From Lichenicola cladoniae (GTDB lineage Bacteria > Pseudomonadota > Alphaproteobacteria > Acetobacterales > Acetobacteraceae), in assembly GCF_013201075.1 (NCBI RefSeq), contig NZ_CP053708.1, positions 1,243,501 through 1,307,500 of the forward strand: a DNA stretch of 64,000 nt. Direction: 5' to 3'. The notes beneath the pieces were generated by a model. It saw nothing but the letters and a program-made list of their open reading frames with translations. It searched no databases and was not told the origin of the DNA. The position numbers and the translations under genes are program-made. This document shows, one piece after another, positions 18,793-26,186 of this stretch (the first letter of the stretch is position 1; every line of letters starts with the position of its first letter).

Positions 18793-20034
18793 ATGTCCAT
18801 CCTGCTCGACCTGATCCTGCGGCGCTTCATCAGGGACGGCCGGGTCGATATCCGTTTCGCAAACGGACGTACCTGTTCCTACGGCCACGGCGCGCCGCAC
18901 GTGGCGATGGAAATCCTGACGCGGAAGGTCGAACTCGACCTCATCCTCAATCCCGGGCTGCTGCTCGGCGAAGCCTATATGGACGGGACCATCCGTCCGG
19001 TCGGCTGCACGCTGTATGACCTGATCGACGTGTTCATGATGAATGCCACCAATGGCGGTCATCCCGGCGTGGTGGTTGCCTCCAGGCTGCGCGAACTGAA
19101 GAAGGCCTGGACCCAGCACAACCCGGCGTCACGCTCGCGCCGGAACGTGGCGCATCACTACGACCTCAATGGCCGGCTCTACAGCCTGTTCCTGGATCGC
19201 GACCGGCAATATTCCTGTGCATATTTTCCGCGCGGCGACGAAACATTGGACGAGGCGCAGGACGCCAAGAAACACCATATCGCCGCCAAGCTGCTGCTCG
19301 ATCGTCCCGGGCTCGAAGTGCTGGATATCGGTTCCGGCTGGGGCGGGCTCGCGTTGACCCTCGCCCGCGACTATGGCGCCCGTGTCACCGGCGTGACCCT
19401 GTCCACGGAACAGCTTGCGGAATCACGCGCCCGCGCCGAGGCCGAAGGGCTGGGCGACCGCGTCCGGTTCGAACTGGTCGATTACCGTTCGATCGAAAAA
19501 CGGTTCGACCGGATCGTTTCGGTGGGTATGTTCGAGCATGTCGGGGTCGGTCATTTCTCTACCTTCTTCACCCGGCTCCGGGAGATGCTGGTCGATGACG
19601 GCGTCGCGTTGGTCCATTCGATCGGACGTTCCGAGGGCACCGGCGCCACCAACGCCTGGCTCGACAAATACATATTTCCGGGCGGCTATTCGCCGGCACT
19701 GAGCGAAACGTTCGCCGCGATCGAGCGCTCCGGCCTCTGGATGACCGACTGCGAAGTGCTGCGGCTCCATTATGCCAAAACCATCGCGCACTGGCGGCGA
19801 CGCTTCGCGGCAAATCGCACCGTGATCGCCTCGCTCTACGACGAACGCTTCTGCCGCATGTTCGAGCTTTATCTCGCCGGATCCGAAGTGGCGTTCCGCC
19901 GGCGCGGATTTATGAATTTCCAGATCCAGCTCACCCGCCGTATCGACGCCGTGCCACTAGCACGGGACTACATGATCGATGCGGAACGAGCGGCCGTGGA
20001 TATGCAGGCATTGGAGCGGGTCGATGCGGATTGA
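18793..20034 (+). CDS. cfa: Cyclopropane-fatty-acyl-phospholipid synthase
   Basis: 413 aa. Adds a methylene from S-adenosylmethionine across the double bond of unsaturated phospholipid acyl chains. The N-terminal lipid-binding domain (RDGRVDIRFANGRTCSYGHG) is followed by the methyltransferase with NVAHHYDLNGRLYSLFLD, the SAM loop LDIGSGWGGLALTLA (about 176-190), VGMFEHVG, YIFPGGYSPAL and the C-terminal HYAKTIAHWRRRF. All are CFA-synthase landmarks. ATG 18793 follows a GGGGAG site. Its 3' end overlaps the start of the phosphodiesterase gene by 11 bp, so both lipid genes are probably one operon. Confidence 0.95.
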   Translation: MSILLDLILRRFIRDGRVDIRFANGRTCSYGHGAPHVAMEILTRKVELDLILNPGLLLGEAYMDGTIRPVGCTLYDLIDVFMMNATNGGHPGVVVASRLRELKKAWTQHNPASRSRRNVAHHYDLNGRLYSLFLDRDRQYSCAYFPRGDETLDEAQDAKKHHIAAKLLLDRPGLEVLDIGSGWGGLALTLARDYGARVTGVTLSTEQLAESRARAEAEGLGDRVRFELVDYRSIEKRFDRIVSVGMFEHVGVGHFSTFFTRLREMLVDDGVALVHSIGRSEGTGATNAWLDKYIFPGGYSPALSETFAAIERSGLWMTDCEVLRLHYAKTIAHWRRRFAANRTVIASLYDERFCRMFELYLAGSEVAFRRRGFMNFQIQLTRRIDAVPLARDYMIDAERAAVDMQALERVDAD

Positions 20035-20944
20035 CGACATCGGCTCTATGACAGGACGCAGTGTCCCTCGACCCCGCCGAAAGCTGAGCCTCCGTACCGC
20101 GTGTCTTGCAGGGTTCGTCCTGCTGCTGTCGAACGAAGCCTCGGCGCGCACGCTGACGATCAGCCTGCGACAGGGCCCGATCGTCTGTGCCCATCGAAGC
20201 TGGACCACGCCGGAGCAACCGGAAAACAGCTTGCGGACCATGCGCAACACCGAACTGCACGGGCGGTTCATGCTCGAGATGGACCTCGGCCTTACCCGTG
20301 ACGGCACCATCGCCATGATGCACGACGCCACCATCGACCGCACCACCGACGGCCAGGGACGCTTGTCCGACCTGTCCGATCGGGAACTGCGCCGTCGCCA
20401 CCTGCGCAACGCGTCCGGCACGGTCACCGCCGAGCACGTGCCGCTGCTGTCGGACGTGCTGGCCTGGAGCCACGCCGATCCGCGTGCTCTCCTGATGCTC
20501 GACATCAAGCAGACGCCGCCGGAGCGGGTGATGATGCTCGTGCGTCGCTACCGGATGACGTCGCGCGTGCTGCTGCTGACGTTCGACCCGGCACTTGCCA
20601 AGGCGGCCTTCGCGGCCGATCCGAAGGTGCTGGTGTCCGTGCTGGTCAGATCGAACAGCGATCTCGACCTCTACCGCACCATGGCAGGCGGCCGCCGTTT
20701 CGCGGCCTATATTCCACGCGATCTCCCGCCCGGGCTGTTCCAGCGGGCACATGCCATGAAGGCGGTGGTGATCACGGATATGCTGAACACCCGCGATGCG
20801 CTCGCCGACACGATGGATCCGCACGCGATCCAGCGAGTTTCACCGACACGAGCCGACTACCGGAAGGTCGTGACCAGCGAGCCGATCGACATACTTGTCA
20901 CCAACCACCCGATAATCGCCGCGAGCGCAGCGGAGCGTCGATAG
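20024..20944 (+). CDS. Glycerophosphodiester phosphodiesterase family protein, exported
   Basis: 306 aa. The N-terminus has a twin-Arg/basic stretch then a hydrophobic segment (TACLAGFVLLLSNEASA), a likely signal peptide with cleavage after SARA-like residues, so the enzyme should act in the periplasm. The GDPD TIM-barrel residues are present: the first His in CAHRSW, the Glu in PENSLRT, E and D in LEMDLGLTRDG, and the second His in MMHDATIDRTTDG. It would cleave glycerophosphodiesters from phospholipid turnover to glycerol-3-phosphate and an alcohol. The start overlaps cfa; GGAG precedes ATG 20024 by about 8 nt. ATG 20048 is an alternative. Confidence 0.88.
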   Translation: MRIDDIGSMTGRSVPRPRRKLSLRTACLAGFVLLLSNEASARTLTISLRQGPIVCAHRSWTTPEQPENSLRTMRNTELHGRFMLEMDLGLTRDGTIAMMHDATIDRTTDGQGRLSDLSDRELRRRHLRNASGTVTAEHVPLLSDVLAWSHADPRALLMLDIKQTPPERVMMLVRRYRMTSRVLLLTFDPALAKAAFAADPKVLVSVLVRSNSDLDLYRTMAGGRRFAAYIPRDLPPGLFQRAHAMKAVVITDMLNTRDALADTMDPHAIQRVSPTRADYRKVVTSEPIDILVTNHPIIAASAAERR

Positions 20945-21176
20945 ACATGGCGGTATGGTTGTTGTTCCGCTCCGGTTCTTGATGATGGATGGAATGACCG
21001 ATCAAAGGGACGGCCTTTCCCCAGCATCGACCGGAGGGCGGTTGCGACGAAGAACTTGTGCGCCTCCGCTGCTGACCAGCTGAGCGAAGCAAGAGGGAGC
21101 GCGTGAAAATACTCCGACCCCGGTCGCAAAGCGCCACGCTGGAAGTAAGATTACAACGTTCTCGCCATCGATTTCG

Positions 21177-21371
21177 ATGACGTCTCGTGAACGGGACAGT
21201 CACGTCAGCCTGCCAGTCCTGTCAGGCAGCATCGAACTGGAGATCGCGGACCGGCGACTGACGTCGTTCGAGGGAGATTGCGCATTTCTCGATGCGCATA
21301 TCGTCCACCGGCTGCGCAGTTGTGATGAGCGGTCTGCTGCGGCACTTGTGATAATCGCGCGTCACCCGTGA
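21177..21371 (+). pseudogene. Cupin-domain fragment, probable remnant of an XRE-cupin type regulator
   Basis: A 64-codon frame reads like the last half of a cupin barrel: VLSGSIELEIADRR, then LTSFEGDCAFLDAHIVHRLR and ending ALVIIARHP. This is the usual C-terminus of small HTH-cupin regulators or cupin proteins. The first half of the barrel and any HTH are missing, and no ribosome-binding site supports the ATG. The upstream 230 bp (20945-21176) and the 75 bp after it contain no other recognisable gene and are less GC-rich than the neighbourhood. Best explained as a decayed gene. Confidence 0.5.
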
Positions 21372-21446
21372 CTGGTTTCTAGCCACCCATATCCCAAACC
21401 GAAACGGTGTATGTGCGGTAGATCGCGATATACAGCTGGTAGACTT

Positions 21447-22355
21447 CTATAGGCTCACCGGTTGGAGATGCGTCTTGAACCAGCTGATCTCTGCAGCGAC
21501 GACATTATCAAAATGCGCGCCAGAATAAATATCATAATGCCTGGCTCCCGTTTCGTTATGCAAAGCTTTGGTAGGCGTTCCGATTGCATCGAAAAGGGCC
21601 TGGCCTTGTTCCGGCGGGTTCACGGTGTCTTTTTCAGCAACAACTACCAGCACCGGGCAAACCACGTCTCTTGCGGCGATAGCTGGCTTGTAGAGCAGGG
21701 TCTCACGAACGGTCAGAAAGGGTATCTTGACGTTCATCGCAGGAAATTCGTCCTTGTAAGCTTCGAAGAACGCTTTCGACTCATCATCGTTAAGAACCCG
21801 TGTGATGCCGACAAACATTTCCTTGCCGCTATCACGCCGTTTTGCTTCCATCTTGTCGAGCGTGGCGATGAAGCCCAGCTTTTCCTCCGACGACATCCTG
21901 CCCGTGACGATAGTTTCTCCGTCGGCGAACGGCAGCTGCGTCACGACGCAACTAATGTCGGGGTTGTTGGCTGCAGCTGACACGACATGGCAGCCACCGA
22001 ACGAAGTGCCCCATAGTCCGATGCGGTCTTCATCATGAGCGGTGTGCTGTTTTGTCCATGCTATCACCGTTTGGATATCCTCGATCTGCATCGCCGGAAC
22101 GAGCCGGCCGCGTTCACCGCCGCTCTTGCCGAAACCGCGGTAATCGAAGGTAACCGATGTAAATCCGGCTGCCGCGAATGCCTCCGCAAACGCTGGCAGC
22201 AGGATCTCCTGGATGCCGCAAAATCCGTGGCACAGGATGATCCAAGGCGTGCGACCATGGGTCTCGGAACCATGGACGGTTACGGCGATATCATTACTGA
22301 TGCAGTAAGTTGTCGTTTTCAAAATAGCTCCATCCGCTCGCTCAGAAGCTGTCAT
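21447..22355 (-). CDS. Alpha/beta hydrolase
   Basis: 302 aa, cytosolic. The serine-hydrolase triad is visible: nucleophile in GLWGTSFGGCH (about residue 117), Asp in VVVAEKDTVNPPEQ (about 243) and His near the C-terminus in the SGAHFD context. The oxyanion segment is ILCHGFCGIQE, and VTFDYRGFGKSGGERG is typical of acyl-peptidase/dienelactone-hydrolase-like proteins. Substrate unknown. Codon use is noticeably less GC-rich than in the surrounding genes, as for the neighbouring acetyltransferase, suggesting acquired DNA. Divergent from the gene at 22519, sharing a ~160-bp spacer. Confidence 0.85.
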   Translation of the reverse strand: MTASERADGAILKTTTYCISNDIAVTVHGSETHGRTPWIILCHGFCGIQEILLPAFAEAFAAAGFTSVTFDYRGFGKSGGERGRLVPAMQIEDIQTVIAWTKQHTAHDEDRIGLWGTSFGGCHVVSAAANNPDISCVVTQLPFADGETIVTGRMSSEEKLGFIATLDKMEAKRRDSGKEMFVGITRVLNDDESKAFFEAYKDEFPAMNVKIPFLTVRETLLYKPAIAARDVVCPVLVVVAEKDTVNPPEQGQALFDAIGTPTKALHNETGARHYDIYSGAHFDNVVAAEISWFKTHLQPVSL

Positions 22356-22518
22356 CCATAATCAGGCCACTGCGGCTTAGCAACACAGCGAATGGCAATG
22401 CTGCGGATGCCCGCCTATCGTTGGGTGCCGACAGACCGGCTCCTTGTGGTTCTGGAATAAGGATCGATATCGTGCGATTTGTTCATCACTTGGAGCGTCA
22501 TTGAATGATGAGATCCTC

Positions 22519-23373
22519 ATGAAAGATCCCCTGCCCGATACCCGGTCCATAATCGTGAGGTCGGAGGCTGTGCAGCGTAAAGCATGGCGCCTGTTGTCCC
22601 ATGCTGCGCCGCCTGATCTGGTCGACACGCTGGGGATCCAATACAAAGAGGTTGGATCGACCCTGTATCAGGGAGCCCTGGGGGTTCCCGGCGCACAGTT
22701 CAACAAAGTATTCTCCTTCGGCCTCGACGGTGATTTGACCGCATCATCTGTTGCAGCAGCAGCCGATTGGCTCGGACTTGCCTGCTGCGAGCGGTCGTTG
22801 TTGATGGTGCCAGCTGAGGGAAGCGATACAAGAGTTGACGGCATTCTGCTCGCCAACCGATTTCAGCGTTTTCCCTTGGACATTGCCATATTTCATATGG
22901 ACGCGACCGATATGCCCGACCTGTCGCGCTCGTCAGGTATTCATGTCGGTACGGTCGGGCTCGAAAATGCGGCGGAGTTTGGTGGTGTTTTATCGGAAGG
23001 GCTCGAAGCTCCCGCCGCTGCATCATGGCTGGCTACCTTCGCCATCGGCCGGCCCGGTCTGACAGCCTATCTGGCTTACGAAGGATCCGTTCCCGTCGGA
23101 GCTGCGGCGTTGTTTATCGACGGTGAGTGGGGCTGGTTGTTCATTGCCGCCGTCAGACCCGACTACAGGAATCGAGGAGCTCAAACGGCGTTACTCGCGC
23201 GTCGCCTCGAGGACGGTAGGAAGGCGGGGGTACGCACGTTCAACATCGGTGCACTTCGCCCAGCTCCAGGTCACGGAGACGTCTTTGCGTCATACCGCAA
23301 CATCGAGAGGGCGGGATTCAAGCTCGCTTACAATCGCCCGAACTATATCCTGCCATCGATTAAAACAGCGTGA
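22519..23373 (+). CDS. GNAT-family N-acetyltransferase (two-domain type)
   Basis: About 284 aa. The C-terminal GNAT domain (about 150-284) shows VGAAALFIDGEWGWLFIAAV, RPDYRNRGAQTALLARRLEDG (the acyl-CoA pyrophosphate loop R-N-R-G-A) and YRNIERAGFKLAYNRPNYI. The N-terminal half is a degenerate GNAT-like or substrate-binding domain. Substrate unknown. The start is uncertain: ATG 22519 is the first ATG, but an in-frame TTG at 22501 lies just after GGAG and may be used. Codon use is AT-richer than the genomic norm here, like the divergent hydrolase. Confidence 0.8.
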   Translation: MKDPLPDTRSIIVRSEAVQRKAWRLLSHAAPPDLVDTLGIQYKEVGSTLYQGALGVPGAQFNKVFSFGLDGDLTASSVAAAADWLGLACCERSLLMVPAEGSDTRVDGILLANRFQRFPLDIAIFHMDATDMPDLSRSSGIHVGTVGLENAAEFGGVLSEGLEAPAAASWLATFAIGRPGLTAYLAYEGSVPVGAAALFIDGEWGWLFIAAVRPDYRNRGAQTALLARRLEDGRKAGVRTFNIGALRPAPGHGDVFASYRNIERAGFKLAYNRPNYILPSIKTA

Positions 23374-23770
23374 CGAAAGCGCTTTGCCCCGCGGAGACGC
23401 GATCACCTGAATTTTGCCTGGGTGGAAGCTTCCGGTGCAGAAGGTCGCCGCGACAGCGGTCCGTTCCTGTGGTCGCGGTCGCAGGAGGGTTCGAGCGCCT
23501 GGCTGCAAGGCGTGCGGTACTACGCCGGTCTGGCCTGCGGTCAGTAGTTGGAAGACCTGGCAGCTTCTCTGCCACGTACCCAACGGTCGGCCGCGGACCG
23601 GAACGCGGGGTAAGCCGATCAGGTCAGGATCAGCCTGACCGGATCGGTTAGAGCCACACCTGCTTCTTCCGGACGAAGGCGACACCTCGGTCTGCCTGAC
23701 GACGACGCTCAAATCGTCAGAGTCCGCCTGAGCGTTTCCGCACAGGCCGCCGCAGCGGCAGGATCAGCAA
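23374..23770. other. Non-coding stretch with a long imperfect hairpin
   Basis: About 400 bp without a credible gene. Its main feature is an inverted repeat at 23615-23628 / 23634-23647, 14-bp arms with a single mismatch around loop ATCAG. It lies 240 bp after the acetyltransferase stop and about 125 bp beyond the stop of the convergent lipoprotein gene. No U-tract on either strand. It could be a bidirectional transcript end or part of a small RNA. Confidence 0.5.
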
Positions 23771-24145
23771 TCAGCGGCCACCGTGACCGCCACCATGCCC
23801 GCCACCACCGCGTGAACCGCCCCCGCCGTGGAAGCCACCGCCACCGCCATGGAACCCGCCGCCGCCGCGTGGACCGTTCGGGATCCCGGGGATCGACCGT
23901 CCGCTGCCATGTCCGCCGCCGAAGCCACCCCGGCCGCCGCCGCCGCGATACGGACCGACCCGGTAGCCGCTACCCCAGCCGCCGTACCCGCCATATCCAC
24001 CACCACTGGTGTCGTAGTAGCCGGCGCCATAACCGTCATTGCCATAGCCGCCATCATACCCGCCGACGGCACATCCCCCGAGCGGTGCGGCAAGCAGGGC
24101 GACCGCGAAAGCCAGCCGTGGGAGCTTCGAGCCGAAAGCGGTCAT
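23771..24145 (-). CDS. Glycine-rich putative lipoprotein
   Basis: 124 aa. A signal peptide with lipobox is clear: LAFAVALLAAPLGGCAVGG, cleavage before Cys, predicting a lipid-anchored envelope protein. The rest is almost pure Gly with Tyr/Asp in the first half (GGYDGGYGNDGYGAGYYD) and Gly/His/Arg/Phe repeats in the second (GGGGFHGGGG type). This is low complexity with no enzymatic fold, and the His-rich tail could bind metal (inference). Its ATG overlaps the stop of the VOC gene in ATGA (24142-24145), so translation is coupled. Similar Gly-rich lipoproteins are common but uncharacterised in this group. Confidence 0.78.
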   Translation of the reverse strand: MTAFGSKLPRLAFAVALLAAPLGGCAVGGYDGGYGNDGYGAGYYDTSGGGYGGYGGWGSGYRVGPYRGGGGRGGFGGGHGSGRSIPGIPNGPRGGGGFHGGGGGFHGGGGSRGGGGHGGGHGGR

Positions 24146-25125
24146 TTCGCGCTCTCCGCTGCTGCGTCTTCGGGCCATTCCATCAGCCCGAACAATGCGC
24201 CCTCCGGGTCAGCCACCAGGGCGATCGTGCTGCCATGCCGATCCACCCTCGGTGCCAGCACGGTCTGGCCGCCGGCCGCCGTGACTTTGGCAACCGTTGC
24301 AGCAGCATCGGCAACTCGGATGTAATTCACCCATCGCGGATGCACCCCGGGGCGGTCCGAGGGCAGGGGGTTGATGCTCGCCCGCGCAAAGCCGTCCGAT
24401 GCGACAATCAGGTGCTGCGCGTCGCCGGCATCCAGCAGCGTGAATACGTCGTAGCCGAACAGGCTCTTGTAGAACCCGGCATCCGCCGTGGGATCCGTGG
24501 TGATCAGCGAGCTCCAGATCCACTCGCCGGGATCGGCCTGCACATCCGCCGGATCGCCGCTGCTCGAGGCAAGCAGCCCGAACACCGCACCCTGGCTATC
24601 GGCGAGCAGGGCCCCGCGACCGAAGTTGGCGATGTCATGCGGTTGCACGAGCACCTTGGCGCCTTGCTGCATCGCCATCGCATTCAGCCGGTCGACACTG
24701 TCCGGTGCGGTACCGCTCGAGATGAACGTCAGCCACGCCGGACGCCGGCCTGGCGGCATCTTCCGTTGCAGGATTCCGCCGACGATGTCGCCGTTCAGCG
24801 ACGCCTGCGCGAACAGGCCCGAACTTGCCGGGATGTCGCGGAACGTCCAGCCGAACATCGAGCCGTAGAACCGCTTTGCCGCGGCCATGTTCGGCGTGAC
24901 CAGTTCGGCGAATATGACCTTGCCGACGTGATGCTCGGACGTGACGGGCGACACCAGGCCCGGCAGGTCAGGAGTCGCCGCAGATCCCGGTGCCGCAGCG
25001 GCACCGCTGCAGACCAGGACTCCAAGCCCCAGCATAACAGTCCGCCATCGCTTTACAGAGCGTTGTCTGATCCCGATGGCACGGTTTGCACGTCGCTTGG
25101 ATGCCGTTCTGACCGTGTCCAGCAT
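24142..25125 (-). CDS. Exported protein with two VOC (glyoxalase/bleomycin-resistance) domains
   Basis: 327 aa. The N-terminus is basic and then hydrophobic (WRTVMLGLGVLVCSGAAAAP), a probable signal peptide; periplasmic location is unusual for VOC proteins. Domain 1 (about 65-185): GKVIFAELVTPNMAAAKRFY, FGWTFRD, ending AVFGLLAS. Domain 2 (about 195-320): WIWSSLITTDPTADAGFYKS, LFGYDVFTLL, ending GALFGLMEWPED. Each has the paired beta-alpha-beta units, but the metal ligands are not obvious, so a binding rather than catalytic role is possible. ATG 25125 has GGGAG upstream. Coupled by ATGA to the glycine-rich lipoprotein gene. Confidence 0.83.
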   Translation of the reverse strand: MLDTVRTASKRRANRAIGIRQRSVKRWRTVMLGLGVLVCSGAAAAPGSAATPDLPGLVSPVTSEHHVGKVIFAELVTPNMAAAKRFYGSMFGWTFRDIPASSGLFAQASLNGDIVGGILQRKMPPGRRPAWLTFISSGTAPDSVDRLNAMAMQQGAKVLVQPHDIANFGRGALLADSQGAVFGLLASSSGDPADVQADPGEWIWSSLITTDPTADAGFYKSLFGYDVFTLLDAGDAQHLIVASDGFARASINPLPSDRPGVHPRWVNYIRVADAAATVAKVTAAGGQTVLAPRVDRHGSTIALVADPEGALFGLMEWPEDAAAESAK

Positions 25126-25141
25126 AGTCTCCCGCGTTTGC

Positions 25142-25160
25142 CCGTAATCATTACGGTATA
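25142..25160 (-). promoter_or_regulatory. Extended -10 element with overlapping 15-bp palindrome upstream of the VOC gene
   Basis: On the minus strand TGC-TATACC (extended -10, hexamer at 25155-25160) precedes a perfect palindrome CCGTAAT-G-ATTACGG at 25142-25156, which would cover the transcription start. The VOC-gene ATG follows 17 nt later. A repressor bound here would block initiation. No clear -35 is seen, as expected for an extended -10 promoter. Confidence 0.45.
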
Positions 25161-25187
25161 GCACTCTGCGGGTTGCCTGGTGGGGCC

Positions 25188-26021
25188 TTACAGCAATTGC
25201 GCCAGCCGATCGAATTCCTCGACCGACAGCGTTTCGGCCCGTCGTTGCGGATCGATCCCGGCACGATCCAGCAGCGCCTCGCCGCCGACCGACTTCAGCG
25301 AGCCGCGCAGCATCTTGCGCCTCTGCCCGAAGGCGGCCGCGGTCAGCCGCTCCATCGACCGGAACAGGTCCGGTGGCGGCTGCACGGGATGAGGAATGAG
25401 CCCGACCACGGCAGAGAAAACCTTGGGCGGCGGCAGGAACGCCCCGGGTGGAATACGCATCAGCAGGTCCGCGCGGCAGGTCCACTGCGCCAGCACCGCC
25501 AGCCGTCCGTAGGCGTCCGCACCGGGGGCGGCGGCGATCCGCTCGGCGACCTCCATCTGGAACATCAGCGTCAGCCGTTCCCACGAAGCCGCCTGCCGCA
25601 GCCAGCCGATCAGCAGCGGCGTGCCGACATTGTAGGGAAGGTTGGCCACGATCTGGCGCGGTTCCGGCACCAGCGATGCCAGGTCCAGCCGCATCGCATC
25701 GTCCTCGATCAGCCGCAGCCGGTCGCCTTCCGCGCCGTTCACCGCCTGCCGCAGTTCCTCGATCGCCAGCACCGCACGGCTATCGATCTCGATCGCGGTG
25801 ACGGTCTCGGCCGACGTCGCCAGCAACGCCCGCGTCAGCCCACCGGGCCCGGGCCCTACCTCGACCACATGTCGACCATCCAGATCGCCCGCCTGCGCCA
25901 CGATCCGTCCAAGCAGCACCGGATCCAGCAGAAAATGCTGCCCCAGCGACTTCCGCGCATCCAGCCCATGCCGCGAAAGCACCTCCCGCAACGACGGCAG
26001 GCCGGCTGGTAAACCCTTCAT
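25188..26021 (-). CDS. rsmA: 16S rRNA (adenine(1518)-N(6)/adenine(1519)-N(6))-dimethyltransferase
   Basis: 277 aa (KsgA). Dimethylates two adjacent adenines in the 3' hairpin of 16S rRNA during 30S maturation. Motifs: SLGQHFLLDPVLLGRIV, SAM loop VEVGPGPGGLTRALL (about 53-67), AIEID, IEDDAMRLDL, catalytic NLPYNVGTPLLI, then FQMEVAERIAA and the C-terminal FGQRRKMLRGSLK. It lies downstream of surA in a minus-strand series with lptD/lptG/lptF. The 165-bp spacer from surA (26022-26186) holds no recognisable gene; the pdxA usually found here is missing. Confidence 0.97.
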   Translation of the reverse strand: MKGLPAGLPSLREVLSRHGLDARKSLGQHFLLDPVLLGRIVAQAGDLDGRHVVEVGPGPGGLTRALLATSAETVTAIEIDSRAVLAIEELRQAVNGAEGDRLRLIEDDAMRLDLASLVPEPRQIVANLPYNVGTPLLIGWLRQAASWERLTLMFQMEVAERIAAAPGADAYGRLAVLAQWTCRADLLMRIPPGAFLPPPKVFSAVVGLIPHPVQPPPDLFRSMERLTAAAFGQRRKMLRGSLKSVGGEALLDRAGIDPQRRAETLSVEEFDRLAQLL

Positions 26022-26186
26022 TGACCGGCCGTGCAGCGAACGGTTGGGACTGCGCTGTGCCGAGTGAGAGCGAAGCGCCCGTCGTGGCTATCGAGAACCG
26101 GAGCGGAGCGGCCTCCTGGCCGTGAGCACCGGAAGCGCAGAAAGCCGCGTCGGATCGCCGGCACAGTAGCGGTCCCGAGCGTTCGC

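Noticed and set aside
23290-23712. A 140-codon minus-strand frame overlapping the acetyltransferase 3' end
   Set aside because: No recognisable fold, no start signal, and it contains the inverted repeat; treated as non-coding.
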